Shown here piece by piece: positions 1 through 12,229 of a stretch of DNA of 64,000 bases (position 1 is the first letter of the stretch; every line of letters starts with the position of its first letter). Made by a program: the position numbers and the translations under genes. The stretch lies in assembly GCA_015680685.1 (NCBI GenBank), contig MNCI01000967.1, forward strand, positions 595,582 through 659,581, given 5' to 3'. Source of the stretch: Gnetum montanum. Lineage: Eukaryota > Streptophyta > Gnetopsida > Gnetales > Gnetaceae. The notes under the pieces were generated by a model. That model was given only the letters and a program-made list of their open reading frames with translations, was not told the DNA's origin and searched no databases.

Positions 1-121
1 GAACGATTAACCCCAAGTGTTTCTTGTGGTGTTAAGGCATTTAGTCTGCGGAGTTCGACCGGATCGCGCGTGCACGCTCGTATTCGTATGGTTGAGTGTA
101 GGGGTACCTCGCCACTCATCA
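1..121 (+). repeat. 3' end of a family A LTR (element E0)
   Basis: The stretch matches the last part of the LTRs at 17783-18836, 24259-25278 and 55658-56479: a segment reading AACCCCAAGTGTT, then TTCGACCGGATCGCG, then GGGGTACCTCGCCACTCATCA at the terminus. The LTR ends in CA at 121. No tRNA-Asp-like primer site follows, so this is the right-hand (3') LTR of an element lying to the left, or a solo LTR. What follows is itself LTR sequence, so E0 inserted into another LTR. Confidence 0.8.
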
Positions 122-343
122 ATAAGTAAAAAGCTATAAAAATCATTAGCCTTAATCTCACTTAACCATCGTAAACAGAACATCACAAGTGAGATTAGGA
201 AGACAATGACTGTTTTAACCCAAGGTTTCACTGGTTAGAGTTTGGTGTATGGTAAGTGCTTACAATCTACGGAATTTGACTGAGTCGCGTGTGAATGCCC
301 GTGATTCGTATGGTTGGGCATAGGGGTACCTAGCTGCTAATCA
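122..343 (+). repeat. 3' part of a diverged related LTR, target of E0
   Basis: The order of blocks repeats that of the family A and E2 LTR 3' halves: TATAAAAATCAT, a pair of arms around TCTCACTTAACC, GGAAGACAATGA, then GATTCGTATGGTTGGGC and a terminus near TAGCTGCTAATCA. It is more diverged than 1-121. The upstream part is missing because E0 interrupts it. No primer site follows 343. Confidence 0.65.
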
Positions 344-1574
344 ACAAGATACCAAAAAATAAAACAGAATAAATATATTGAAATTAATTAACATAAAAAT
401 TACATAAAATGGTAACTACATTAAAAGGAATTAGGCTATATCAATAGCAAAACTTATTGAACAAAAATAACTAAAAATAATCAATGTTGTTGAAATAAAG
501 TTCAGGATTGAGTTAGGCCTACACCAAAGATAGGAAAAATACAAATACAAATTATCATAGCAAATTACCTAGTATTGAAATCCTAGTTGAACATTATAGC
601 TTAGAAAATATTTAACAAATAACTGGTAATTTAATGACTAAACTAAAAATGCATCAAATAAGGATCTAAACATCAGCTTCTTCATCAAACTCATCCTTAT
701 CACAACTAACTAAATCATCTAGAAGGCATAAAAACATAAAGGAAATCAGTTCTAAGACTAGGTAAGAAAAATGAGTTATGGAATATGCCCTTATGGGTTT
801 TGGCTTCAAGCATCAGGTAGCTAGGTAGTCATGCATAAGGGATAGCTATAAACAAAGAGTTAGCATCCAAGATACAACACATGCATAGATCAAATCAAAT
901 AATTAATAATAATGAAATAAAATATCCATAAGTAAATAAGATAAAAGAGGCTCTGCCACCACCCACTAAACACAACCAAAACCAAGATACTTACTAATAA
1001 AGGTGATCCACATGAGGATCTGACTCACTACCAAGAAAGATGACCTACATAGTTACTACACATATTGTTAAATGACCCATTGAGAAAGAAAATATATGTA
1101 GGCATTGCTAACCCAAATCCAAAGACAAATACTCCAAATACCAAAATATAATATATAATATAAGTAATTCTTGAGTGATGAAGAGACATGGTCATATTGC
1201 TAAATGAAGCTAAAGAAACTGGTCTAAAGCCAAGAATGACCTTGTCAAACAAATTTCTAAGATGATAAAAATGCTAAGATTAAAAATACAAGTTTAAATG
1301 GCTTACAGAAAAAATGCAAAAAAATTACAATTAGGAAATCTAAGCTCTTAAAGATTATTCTAAGCTACTAAAATTCTAAAAGTATCATGGGTTGCAGTTT
1401 TCAAACTTTAACTAACTGTGCTTTAAGTCCATCACAAAACACGTGCATCCCTAGATCACTAAAGCAAAAGATGAAGCACGCCATCCTTGATGGATTTTTC
1501 AAAAGCATGAATGAAGTAATTTAGCTAAACTTCTAATAAAAATGAATGTAAGGCACATACATATTTAGCTTTTA
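344..1574. other. AT-rich stretch, no gene recognised
   Basis: No frame on either strand gives a recognisable protein. It lies on the downstream side of the minus-strand gag relic at 1575-2225, so it may hold worn protease or leader sequence, but no motif supports that. The open frame at 1028-1252 on the minus strand is hydrophobic and low in complexity and is probably chance. Confidence 0.5.
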
Positions 1575-2225
1575 AAACATGGAGTGATACTTGATAGTAG
1601 TGTAACTACCATAGAAGAGATAATAGAACTCATTTGTCTTTGTCTTCAAGTACTTCAAATGAACATAATGCTCATTGAAAGCAACCAAGAAGTTACTTTA
1701 GTGAACATCATAGTCCTCACAATAATATACCTTCTCTTGTCTAGCCCACCAACAACTAGTGGAACCTTTCAACTCATAGATTGTTGATCAGGTTTGTTAT
1801 GTAAAAGTATAGTTCATTAGCTTGAAGATTATCATGATCTTGTGCAACTACTCTGTAGTAGTAGTAGAGTCCTTCTTACCCTTGAATGTAGGTGGTGCTA
1901 GCTTATAGAATTACTACATAAGTTTAGGTTTCATCTATCATCTACCATCACTACTACTCCCTAAAGCTATGCACATTGATGACATATTTAAGTTCTTCTC
2001 CATATGTTAATGGATGAATTAGTATGGGTAGTGATCAATGTCTACTTTTCTAATCTCTTCATTTATAGTAGAAGTACAAGCAATAGTCTCTACTTAGGAA
2101 TCCCTTATAGGCTCCTCCATTTAATTGAGAATGGAATCAAGTGTTGGAGTTGGATTGCTAGACCTAACATCTTCCCTCCTACCATAGTCATATCCACCTT
2201 TACAACTTTTCATTTCTATAAATAA
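1575..2225 (-). pseudogene. Ty3/gypsy gag relic
   Basis: Gag forms the virus-like particle of an LTR retrotransposon. Read on the minus strand, the segment gives LAPPTFKGKKDS, then KIMIIFKLMNYTF, IYELKGSTSCWWARQ and FLVAFNEHYVHLKYLKTK in order. This is the layout of a plant Ty3/gypsy gag capsid domain: a PP-F-G-DP-like start, a WL--IEKIF-like helix, a WW pair and a F--F---Y--E-like helix. Several stop codons interrupt it. No zinc knuckle, protease or RT follows towards 344, so only the gag core survives. The WW motif and helix spacing resemble chromovirus-type gag more than the Athila-like gag of E1 to E3; this is inference. Confidence 0.6.
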
Positions 2226-2755
2226 TAATACAAAATAAAGAAATCATCAAACTTCTGCTATAATTCTTGCTTATAATACCCTCCTTCCAAGCTTAGGTTA
2301 GAATGCATTACGTTGGGAATAGAACCCTTGATGAACAATTGATCATAGCAAGAGGAATTGAAAATAAAAGTTATCTAATAAAATGATAAGAAATCGAAAG
2401 AAAATATGATAAAGCCATGACCAAAGGAAAGAGAAGAAAAGATACTAATTAAAGAATAGAATAATTAAAACATAATTAATTCACATAAATATACAAAATG
2501 ATAAAATTAAAGCTAAACTTAAAAGAAACAAAGGAAATATAAATTTGAATCATAATTATAAATATCTAGCAAAACTATAACATGTTCAACCATGCATAAA
2601 ATATAAATAATCCAAATACATAATGCATGAAAGATAATAATCTAATATAGATGTAAAAAATGTCATGGTAATTCCACAAAACAAATAGACTAATGCTAGA
2701 AACTAAACCTGCATAAAATCCAAAGATTAATTATAATAATAAAGATATCCATACT
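2226..2755. other. AT-rich stretch, no gene recognised
   Basis: The sequence is low in complexity and A-rich, and nothing coding is seen. It would be the upstream leader side of the minus-strand gag relic. Its last five bases (2751-2755, ATACT) nearly match the five after the LTR at 3540-3544 (ATACC). Confidence 0.5.
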
Positions 2756-3539
2756 TGATGAGTGGCGAGGTACCCCTACACTCAACCATACGAATACAAG
2801 CGTCTCACGCATGATCCGGTCGAACTCCAAGGACTAAGTGCTTACACACCTTATGGAACACTTATGGTTAATCAATCGTTGTCTTCCCAGACTTACTTGT
2901 ATTGTCACGGTTGTATGGTTAAGTAAGTCTGAGGTATATGATTTTTATGTCTTTTATCTTTTTATTGCCTATGCTGAGAGGAGAAAGGGTGAAGAGACTA
3001 AGTAACTAACTTTCACTAACTAAGCTCCAATCGTCCTAGCATCAGTATCCGTTCCCACTTGCTATACACACCCTAAACTAGTGCAACACTACTGGGATTA
3101 CCAAACGCTATTCGTTACTGGGTTACCAAGCGTAGTGCACGTGCTCGAAGCGGTCGTACTGAATGCACTTAACCAGGAGAGTTGAGGGTTGAGAGAGATT
3201 TAATTATCTAAGAAAGCATTTAAACATTCAATAGTAATTAAGTCCTATTTAGCTTAGTCCATGTACTGCAAGGTTTATTAGAAATTTCGTCTTTATTGCC
3301 GTACACAAATGTGTGCTCAGGTACAATTTGCTCAAATAAAGATCCGTTCACTTTGAGACTCCTACTACGAGCACATGGAAATTATTCTATCTCTGGAATG
3401 GTAAAACTTCCAGAGTTTAGCTAAGGGTCTAGACCTAGATGAGGAAATAAGGGAAAGCTACCTCTTATTTATAGACAAGGCGACAGGCTACAATATTGTG
3501 GACACGATATTGCGGCCCATGCGATATCACGTCCCATCA
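2756..3539 (-). repeat. Family A LTR, probably solo, minus orientation
   Basis: The reverse complement starts TGATGGGACGTGATATCGC and ends CCTCGCCACTCATCA. It shares the TATA box, poly(A) signal region and 3' half with the E1 and E3 LTRs. It is flanked by ATACT (2751-2755) and ATACC (3540-3544), a 5-bp duplication with one mismatch, which favours a solo LTR. The bases after 3539 also look a little like a reversed PPT (TACCCC), so a 3' LTR of a deleted element remains possible. It lacks the internal duplications of the E1 LTR. Confidence 0.75.
3466..3473 (-). promoter_or_regulatory. LTR TATA box
   Basis: TATAAATA on the minus strand, in the same place relative to the LTR start and the GATATC repeats as the TATA boxes of E1 and E3. 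Confidence 0.6.
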
Positions 3540-5224
3540 ATACCCCACCTAGCCCTTGTTACCTAAAAATAACAGAGGATGCTTTGTATATCCTAAGTGA
3601 GAAATTTTAGCACCTCCTATAATTAAATCAAGTGCAAGTCTCATGATGGCTAGGTGAAGGTATGCTAGCCTATGATACATGTTAGTAATATAACAATCCA
3701 ATCATCATAGATCATACATCCTACACAAAACCAAACATCATAGGAAAATGTAACCAAATGAAATTTCCTAGTACATCCATTAACTTTCAAATAAGGTGTC
3801 TAGTACATACTACATATAGTTTTAAATGTGTATCTTTTTGTCATGTGTACTTTTACAAACTTTCAAACCATATGCCAAACTAAATACCAAATTGGCATGT
3901 GCATGGATTTTTTTATTAGTTTCAAATCAAACTACTAGTGCTAGAGGTACCACGGATGACTCATCTCTAATGTTTTGGAGGCATTGAACAATGGGATTGA
4001 TGAGACATGGATCTTGCTCAATGAATGAGGCATCGAGTAAGAACCACATTAAAGTATCCTAGTAGGGATCAAATACCAAATATACTTAAAGATCCCATCT
4101 TCAACTAGCCATATAACTTAGAGCTAGCTTCTAAAAATTAGAAACTATATAAGCACATGAAAAAGTAGAAACTAAACATTGAAGGTAGATGTCACAACTA
4201 ATAGCTAATAAGTCCAATTGGACAAAATCTACAACAAGATCAACTATTTGAAGGAATTTTAGGTAGCAAAAGAATTGCTTGGTTATCTTGACTTCACAAA
4301 GAATTAGCTAATAAAATTTGTATTTTTTGAAATCTTAGGAAGTTATCTAAAATTTGGAAAAAGGAAATACTACAAAAGATATCTAGAAATTAAGGTTATG
4401 TTATGTTCTTTTAACTTTATCAAAACTTGTAGCAATTATGATAGTTTAACTTTGAAAGCTAATAACTCAAAAACTATCAGAATTTTTATACTAAAATTTT
4501 AACTAAACCTTTTCATAGATATTATATGTCAAATAAAGATAATATTAATCAACTCATTATGTGATGAGGGACAAATGATCTGATCATTAATTGTAATTCA
4601 TTTTGGTAAAAATTCAAGATTCAAAAATTTTCCAAATTATAGAGCTACTTTCTTTCAAATTGCTATAGATATTGAACTAAAACTTTAGTTGCATGTAGCC
4701 CCCTTTCTATCTTTCTAATAAACTTATAATCACTGAAAAATGTTGTGAAATGATAAATATATGATCAAAATAGCAAATGTCCCTAATTTTGATTGTTCAA
4801 CATCCAATATTGAATAAATAATGATGAATGATATTGATGAATGTTGATGAATTGGGGAATTGATGAAAGATTAATGAATTGATAATGAAATAGTCAAATT
4901 CTTGATAAAATTTTGTTGATGATTCAATGATACAAATTTCCAAGAGATGCCTTGGAGATATATACGTGACAAGTGGGACAAAGCTTACTAAAAATAATAC
5001 ATTATGGCCTCAATTATATAAAAACATTAAAAATTATATATATATAGGCCAAAATAACATTACAACTTCCCATCAATCTAGAAATTTCCTATATTTTATT
5101 AAAATAAACTCCTATTGTATAATAAAAATAATTGTCTTTTACTCTAAAAAACCAACAATCCTTCATTAGAGTAAAAGGAAATTTTCATTCTTCATCTTTG
5201 CTTTTTCCTTTGTTTTTCATGCTT
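3540..5224. other. AT-rich stretch, no gene recognised
   Basis: There is no recognisable coding content. The right part lies downstream of the minus-strand copia relic and may be its 3' untranslated or LTR sequence, but I see no LTR pair. Near 4780-4900 there is a simple TGAT/GATGAAT-rich patch. Confidence 0.45.
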
Positions 5225-5830
5225 TGAATTTCCATAGATTTATTAAGGCACTTGATCTTATGACTTTTAAGTTAGTAAGTGGCTCTTTGAACTAATGTGA
5301 ATGGATTTAATGGTTTCTTCTTTCACTTCTTGCTTGATAAAATAGTACTTCATGTCAATATGTTTGGTTTTTTTAGTAATGCACATAGTCTTTTGATAGT
5401 TGAATTGTTGTTGTATTATTACAAAACAAAATTGTAGGGAGATTAACATCAAATCCTAAGTGTAAGAGAAGTTTATTTAGTCAAAGTATATGTTGGAGAC
5501 ATTTAGCCATGGTAATAAATTCTACTTCACAAGTGGATAAGCTGATGAATGATTATGTCTTTGATTTTTAGTATATTGAATTTTTTTCTTACATAGTAAG
5601 AGCTCCTTATGTGAATTTTCTATTATCATTATCTCCTACCTAATTAGCATCTAAATATGCATAAAGCTTATTTTCCCCTTTATTGAATTACATCCTAAAT
5701 TTACAAGTTCCTTTTACATACTTTAGGAGATGCATGTTGTGGTAGGAATCATCATAATAATGAGACTTGACATAACCTAATACAAAATTGAGTCAGGAAA
5801 TCTCGTGGTCACCAAATAGTCCAAGAGAAC
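5225..5830 (-). pseudogene. Ty1/copia RNase H / C-terminal pol relic
   Basis: Copia pol ends in an RNase H domain. On the minus strand the read gives LLKYVKGTCKF, then LYAYLDAN and VGDNDNRKFT, then STCEVEFITMAKCLQ, LGFDVNLPTILFCNNTTTI and QLSKDY. This matches the order of the copia C-terminus: a YLKGT-like block, a DADWAGD--DRKST-like block, a LS--EAEF-like block, a CDN-S-I-L-like block, then the KHID-Y-IR-like block (HIDMKYYFIKQEVKEETI). Two frames and several stops are needed. The RT palm is not visible upstream. Its orientation agrees with E2 and E5, but it belongs to a different superfamily. Confidence 0.75.
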
Positions 5831-6245
5831 TAATCTTTTGAATAATAAGTCTCAAGTTGAAAGAGGCCTTATATATCATGGGAAAAATTCAACAATTTTG
5901 AGCTGAATGTTTTTGCTAGACATTAGTAAATTAAAAGCAAAAGAGAAAGTACATTAATGGAATAGCTAGTTGAAAATGGATAGATATTGTAGAGAAATCT
6001 ACATAAAATGAAAATGTAACATGTGGCTACTAGATAAAAATAATTAATAGTAAGATGTAAAGTAAAAATAGATCTAATTTATTAAATTTATTAAGTGTTA
6101 AACTAAGGAAAACAGAAGAGAAACAACAACTAGATTCATAGCAAATTTGAATCATACTAGAGAAAGAAAGCCTCAAGTTAATCATATTATATAAGAGATA
6201 AGAGATTAAGAACCTACAAAAGGATATTTCAAGACATGTACCAAG
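5831..6245. other. AT-rich left flank of E2
   Basis: No coding content is recognised. The last five bases, CCAAG at 6241-6245, resemble CCAAT at 25995-25999 on the other side of E2 and are the candidate target-site duplication. Confidence 0.5.
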
Positions 6246-7128
6246 TAATGATCACCAAGCAAACCCTATGCCCAACCATACAAATCATTAAGCATTCATG
6301 TGTGATCCTGTCGAATTTCATGGAGTTACAACCTTTTAAGTACACTGGTGTCTAGGAGGTGAAACTAATGGTTGTAATCGTTGTCTTCCTAATTACACTT
6401 GTGAAATGCAAAGGTGTGGTTAAGAGCAATTGAGGCATATGATTTTTATCATTTTTTATGTTTTATGTTCTTATTCACCTAAAAATAAAGAATAAAGAAT
6501 AAAGATATTTAATTGCTAATTTAATCTAATAACTCACATTTAACTAATCCTAACATAAACATCCATTCCCACTTGTTGTACACATCATAAACATGTTTAA
6601 TGCTACTAGGTTATCAAATGGTAGGTGTTACTAGGATTACCAAGTGCTAAGGGTATGCTTGAAGTGGTCGTACTTATGTGCTTAATTAATTTATCTTAAT
6701 TTAGATTAATTTAATTACTTTAATTACTTAAAGAATTAAAGGAAATTTCTTAAAATATTAAATGAAGAAAGAAAATAATTAAGCTATTTCAAAGTGTTGC
6801 AAGGTTTATCAGAAAGCTCATCTTTATTGCTACACACATTACAGTGCTCAACTACAAGAGTGCTCGAATAAAGATCTGTACACTCTTTGACTCCTACTAT
6901 AGCACTTAGAAAATATTCTAACCTTTAAGTGGAAAAACTACTAGATCTTTGCTACAACTATGAGACTTATTGCCATAAATGTGGCTCGTGAGCATGTATT
7001 TTTAGGTGAAACAGGAAGCCCTATCGATGGGTACATGTTAACAAATGAAACCCTACGTCAATGGGATCACATCGATGGGGTTGCATCGACAACATCTCAT
7101 CAACATGGCCAACCATGACACTTCATTA
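6246..7128 (-). repeat. E2 3' LTR
   Basis: The reverse complement starts TAATGAAGTGTCATGG and ends near TTGATCATTA. It aligns along its length with 17604-17782 plus 25284-25994 (about 880 against 890 bp). The 3' half shares blocks with family A LTRs, such as the GGAAGACAACGATT-like and CATACAAATCATTAAG-like segments, but the U3 side is different, so it is a separate LTR subfamily. Confidence 0.8.
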
Positions 7129-7138
7129 GACCCCCACA
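7129..7138 (-). other. E2 polypurine tract
   Basis: TGTGGGGGTC on the minus strand directly abuts the 3' LTR start. The preceding bases (GAGTTTTCATTCAGT) match those before the E1 PPT at 24246-24258, which supports its role as plus-strand primer. Confidence 0.7.
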
Positions 7139-7385
7139 ACTGAATGAAAACTCATCCTCAACTTCTTTATAAAATTTGGGAAGGTATGGGATTATTAACA
7201 TACAAAACAACACACAAACTACACAACAAAAACTAAGTGCCTAGAGTGAACGATTTTTCATTGTTTACAAAATTATGGATGTTCATAACAATAAAATTGA
7301 ACATTAGGATAAAATTGAAAAACAAAATTCCTTAGATGACATGAAGACATTGAAAAGATCAAATGGTTCCAAGCAGTGGAGGCTC

Positions 7386-10137
7386 CTAAGGATTTGAAGG
7401 ATGCTCTCCTGCTTCGGGCGCATGTGGTGGTTGAGGTGGTTGTGGTTGTCTTGTGATAGTTGCAACTTCTAGTGGAAGATGAAAGGCATCTAATGATGCC
7501 TTTATTTTCACCTCCTTTCCCCTAGGATTGTTCATGGTCCATACAACATCTTGAATGTGGGCCGAAGTGGGAACATCCTTCATGTTGACAAACTAGGTGA
7601 CGAAAAGTTTGTGTTCAACATCAAACACCTTGATTGCATTCTGTAGCTCTTGGTAGTTGTTCATTCTCTTGGCTAGGTTCTCGATCATTGATTTTTGATT
7701 GGTGAACTTTACCTTGAGAACCTTGAGTTTGATGTTGGCAATCTCAAGCTTCTACTTGGTGTCCTTGTGATGCTTGAACTTTACCTCATACAACAAGTAT
7801 GGGATGGCCACTTATTTCTCCAATTCTAAGTGTAGCTGTCTGATAGTCAACATCACCAAATTTTCATAATGGAGATTGGCAAGCTCCATGTACTCCATCA
7901 TCTCCTCGATCTGCAACTCTTTCATGTGGATCTCCACTTTGTTGTAGTCACTAAGCACATCAAAGATAGGCTACTAGACATCACCTCATTTCTTGAGCTG
8001 TTGGAAGGCCTCATTAACTTTTACTTTCATCATCTAGGTATTTCTCATCGATTTCTTTCTTTAAATCAACCTGATCTCTGTAATGGTTCTTAACTCTCTC
8101 AAAGTTGAGAGCTTGTTTTTTCCAAGCAGTTATCTCTATTGCAGATTTTTCTTGATGGGCTTGGACTTTCTCCATGGAGAGATTTCTATTTTCTACTACT
8201 AATCTCCTCAATTCATTATTTACTCTGGCTAGCTACTCTTGCTATTGATGGATAAAATCTTGCATCTACTACTTCTACACATCAACATTGCATAAGTGAT
8301 GATTTTCTGTAATCAAAATTGCATTCTCATGGGGCATCTAAACCAAGTCTTTTTGAATGGTGTACATATTAGAATTGGCCACAGATTGGTCAAAGATGGT
8401 CACCTTCTTCTCCTTTTCAAATTTTTTGAGCTTGTCTTCAAGCTACTTGAAGGCTTCGTCCCTTGTTAGTGTAGGGTTGAGAAATGTAAGATTTGTGAGA
8501 CAGGCTCTTAATTCAGCAACCTCTACAGCCAAGCATTGGTTTTGTTCTTGGGCTATTTGAGTTGCCCCTCCAATATGATGCAATTGTTCCTCACTTCTAG
8601 CATCTCTAACTAGGTTATAGTGATTGTGTATGGAAGGTCAAAGACATCCATAATCGATTGCCTAGTTCCCACCAGTTGTTCCAGCAACTCCTTGTGCTAG
8701 GCTACACTCAATTTGTCTCTAATTGTTCCTATGGATGTTTTCACATCTCTAAGTGTAGAAATGTTTGGTACAGATGCTGTAGGTGCATTAAGTGTCATTC
8801 TATCAGCAACCACCATTGCCACTATCTCTTATCCATGGTGCTACATCACCAAAATAGTTGCCCCCTTGTCCTCCTCTAGACACACTAGAAAAGTTGCGGC
8901 ATTCCTAGAGATTTTTTGGAATTGCTACTATTGTAAGAGAGATACCATTACTTCTTGGACATTAGGATTTGATCTTATGGGTAGCTACATTCTTTGGGCT
9001 AAGAAAATTGGCCCACCTCCCTTCATCTAGCTAATTGTTCGAACCACTTTGTTTAGGTGACTCATCGTTGGACAATACATAGATGGATCATCACCACTCA
9101 TTTGTACTTATTGCTCTTGCTCTTGCAAGAGTTGCTCTTAGATCTTGCACATGTGCTCAAGGGTAGCATGAGCCTCTAGCATTGTTTCATGAATGGGTTG
9201 TGGAGGCCGTGGTTGCTACTTCTCTTCTTGGATGACTTTAGCAGGCATCTTGTCCTTCATCATCTCCACCTAGAAAGTGGATGAAGCATGTCAGACAATG
9301 TCATTTGTATAATAGGTTATGCCTTTCCTCTTGCATAATTTCTAGATGAGGCATGGGAATGGGAGTGCCTTCCTTACTTTCATTTTCCTTAAATTGCTTT
9401 TCTATCTCAAGATACATAAACTGTGGAAGCTTGAATGCGACTCTACTGCTTAGAGTAGCACATGCACGAGTGGAGAATGCTATGATCTTGAAATATGCAC
9501 ATTCTACCTTGGTGAGCATGCTAAACTCCTTACGATCAACTTCATAACACTACTTTGTCCATTCTTTCTTGACACTGGAATCTTCCTACATGGGGATTTT
9601 AGCAAGATTTGCCCTCATTTTTGGTAACCCAAGGGCCTCTACGATAGCTTTCACCAAGTAGGACACTAAGATGTCCTTGATTTTAAACATTGAACTAGCC
9701 TGTTGATTGTTCTGGAATAGGTATGTCTCTCCCATGTACCACTCCTTACTAGAAGTGATTGTGGGCCACATGGAAGAGTTCTACAGTTGAGTCTTAAGTT
9801 TTGGAGGTGCAAACTCTAAGAAAGGTCCAAAGTTCAATTCTTGAAGCATGGATTTTTGAACCTCCTTGTTTGTGATCTACCTAAGGTAGGCTTCCATCAA
9901 GGTAACCTAAAGGTTTGGTTTGGGTTCAGACACCTCATCTTGGTGAGACTATTCTGTTGTAGCATCTTCTTTAGGAATCTATAAGATAGATTCCACCTCA
10001 GGCTCCTCCCAAAGAGCTCCTATTGCATGGGTCTCTACTTGTTCATGGGGTTATTCTTAGTCCCTTCCCATTCTTGGGCATTTGTCCCTTAGTTGGAATG
10101 ATCCTCCTTCCTACGCATGCTTTCCTTTAGGTGCCAT
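7386..10137 (-). pseudogene. E2 post-pol ORF3, coiled-coil protein relic
   Basis: A minus-strand frame starts with MAPKGKHA at 10137 and can be followed, with many TAG or TGA stops and a few shifts, to a proline-rich end (RQPQPPQPPHAPEAGEHP) with a stop at 7386, roughly 900 codons. The middle (near 9301-9771) includes an EWYMGETYLFQ block and a LPQFMYLEIEKQF block. The C-terminal third (8014-8211) is rich in E, K, Q and L and is likely coiled coil. I saw no signal peptide or membrane helices, so it does not look like a retroviral envelope, although it sits where Athila elements carry an env-like ORF. Function unknown. A TATA box and LTR-like U3 sequence lie 0.4 kb upstream. Confidence 0.6.
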
Positions 10138-10539
10138 TTGTGGTTAAAACATAACTAAGGATTAGCATTCAATGTGTAACTTATAACATTTAAGTACCTT
10201 TCTCATTGGGTGGTTACACTTAGGCTACGTTTGGATGAATTTTAACTTAGAATGTTATAGGAGCTTATTGGAAGGGTTTAACTCTTATAATTTGATGTTT
10301 TAATGTTGATTTCTTTGTTAAACATTGTGGGAGTTAGAAATTTTTTTGAAAAATTTTTCATCAAAAACTTAAGGTTTGTGGCCCCCATGACAAAGAGCTT
10401 ACCTTCGGTAGCTACAACATCAAAGATGGAGTTAATCGAACAAATAGTTAGGAAGATATGGCTTTTGGAAGATTTTGGGCTCTAAAATTTTTAAAAACCC
10501 CCTTCTCCTTTATGAGCAAATGTAAAAAATTCTTAAGTG

Positions 10540-10625
10540 TTCACGCATATTTATAGGCTTTTTATCTTACGTCGATAGGGTCTCGTCGATGAAAGTAATG
10601 CATATACGGGTTCCCATCAACAAAG
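10540..10625 (-). promoter_or_regulatory. Internal LTR-like promoter ahead of ORF3
   Basis: On the minus strand TATAAATA (10548-10555) is preceded by a segment that on the plus strand reads ACGTCGATAGGGTCTCGTCG. This aligns with ACGTCAATGGGATCACATCG in the E2 LTR U3 near 7060. The shared order (TATA-like block, GGG-TC-ATCGATG block, CCATCAAC) suggests a second promoter for ORF3 at 10137. This is inferred from sequence only. Confidence 0.45.
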
Positions 10626-11949
10626 CACTTCGTAAAATTTTTTACTTAAAAATCTTGAAAAATACGAGTTTTCTTATGATATTGGGATCCATAGAGAGGC
10701 AGAAAAGTTGTTAACATAATGAAAACCTTAGAAGAGGGTTTGGAAATTCACAAAAATTGGAGAATTTTGGGAGAATGAAATTTTATTAGAGAAACTACCT
10801 TAAGGAGTGCATAGTTGGTTGCAATCAATGGAGTGCACAAAAGATTTAATCGCCAAAATGCCTAAAAGATAAGGAACTTAACTACTCTAACCAAAAGATA
10901 TGCAAGTGGGTCCTCCTCATAGCAGGCTCATGCCTTTTTGTGCCCTTACATAACCTCAATTAAAGAGTCCACGGACCCCACAATGGATTAATGATTATGA
11001 AAAGTTAAGGACCGAATCTGGAAGAATCTACCTAATAATTTTAACACATCAAACTAAGACATTGAACAAGACATGGAAACTAGTAGTGAGGTGAATGATG
11101 GAAAGCATTAATGGATGATAAAAAAGGTGAGATAGAATTCTGAATTGTGGTCACATGAAGTCCCTTGTGAATCTTATGGTTAAATGACCTGATAAAGTCC
11201 ATCTTTAGTCCAAATCAAAACCAACAACTTTTAGTGACTTTGCATCATCACTCTAAGATTAGACCACCCCCTCAATACATAAGAATTCTTCCATAGATCA
11301 ATCATTGTTCCTTCTTTTAGAAGAAAAGAGAAGCATGAAGTGAGAAAGGGTCTTAGTTAAAGGGGACCTTCAGGCATGGGTAACATGTCTTTCTAGTCCT
11401 ATAACCAGTGCTTGTAGCTTGTTATTTTACTTAAGGGGTGTGCTTTGAATTCCTGTCATGTTTTTTTTGAATTTTATGTTTTTATGATTTTTTGGATGGA
11501 AACCACACCATGCAAAGACTTATTAACTTCTTATTATTGGTCGACATGAAACGGTAAGAAATCCATGAAAACATAATTGTACTTGAGTAAGTAGAAAGGC
11601 ATAAAGAGTATCAAATCCCCTTGAAGTCACACCCTTTTCAAACCTTTGAATCTTTTCCAAGTTTGGAAACTACCAAGGTCACAAGTTTGTTAAAGTTTTA
11701 TTAATGAAAAGAGGACCTCATACTTCCAAAACCAGGAAGACCATAGAGTTGGTGGATGGATGGATGACATGGACTCATTGGTTGTTTCATGAAAAGAAAA
11801 CTTTGTCTTAGTCATCAGTCATCAAAATTCAAAAATAAAAACTAGACATTAGCAATTAAAAACATTAAGTACAAACCACCATTAGCAAATAGCTACAACA
11901 TCACTGTGTCTTGTTGGCAACAAAGCATTTTATTAGAAAATAGGAGAAA
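10626..11949 (-). other. Post-integrase noncoding region shared with E1 and E3
   Basis: No gene is seen. Reversed, 10900-11000 matches the block with GAGCCTAC, GACTCTTTG and ATGAGCCT in E1 (23411-23500) and E3 (63900-63980). Reversed, 11280-11470 matches the block with AATTCAAAGCACACCCCTTA in E3 (63421-63560). Conservation across three elements suggests a structural or regulatory role such as RNA packaging or splicing; that is speculative. Confidence 0.55.
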
Positions 11950-12120
11950 TTCACACCAAAATAAAGTAAAATATAAAATAAATTGTAAAATATTTAATAA
12001 AGTTAAAACATACTAATGATGTTGTAAAACAAAAAATTCAAAAAATAACAAAGTGTAAAAAAAAATTGTAAAAATAGAGAAAGTGTAAAACAAAAAAGCA
12101 TAAAACAAAAAAGTCAAAAA
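11950..12120 (-). repeat. T-rich short tandem repeat after integrase (E2 copy)
   Basis: On the minus strand it is a run of degenerate units related to TTTTTGTTTTACAC. The same motif follows the integrase end in E1 (22318-22470) and E3 (62878-62950). Confidence 0.6.
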
Positions 12121-12229
12121 ACTAGGGAGCCATTGATATGGTTAGCATGGATGACCATCTCCTCCATGACTAAGTTGAAAGGAGGAGATCTAAAACATTG
12201 AGCATGGTTGTCCATCCAAGAAGGTGTTG

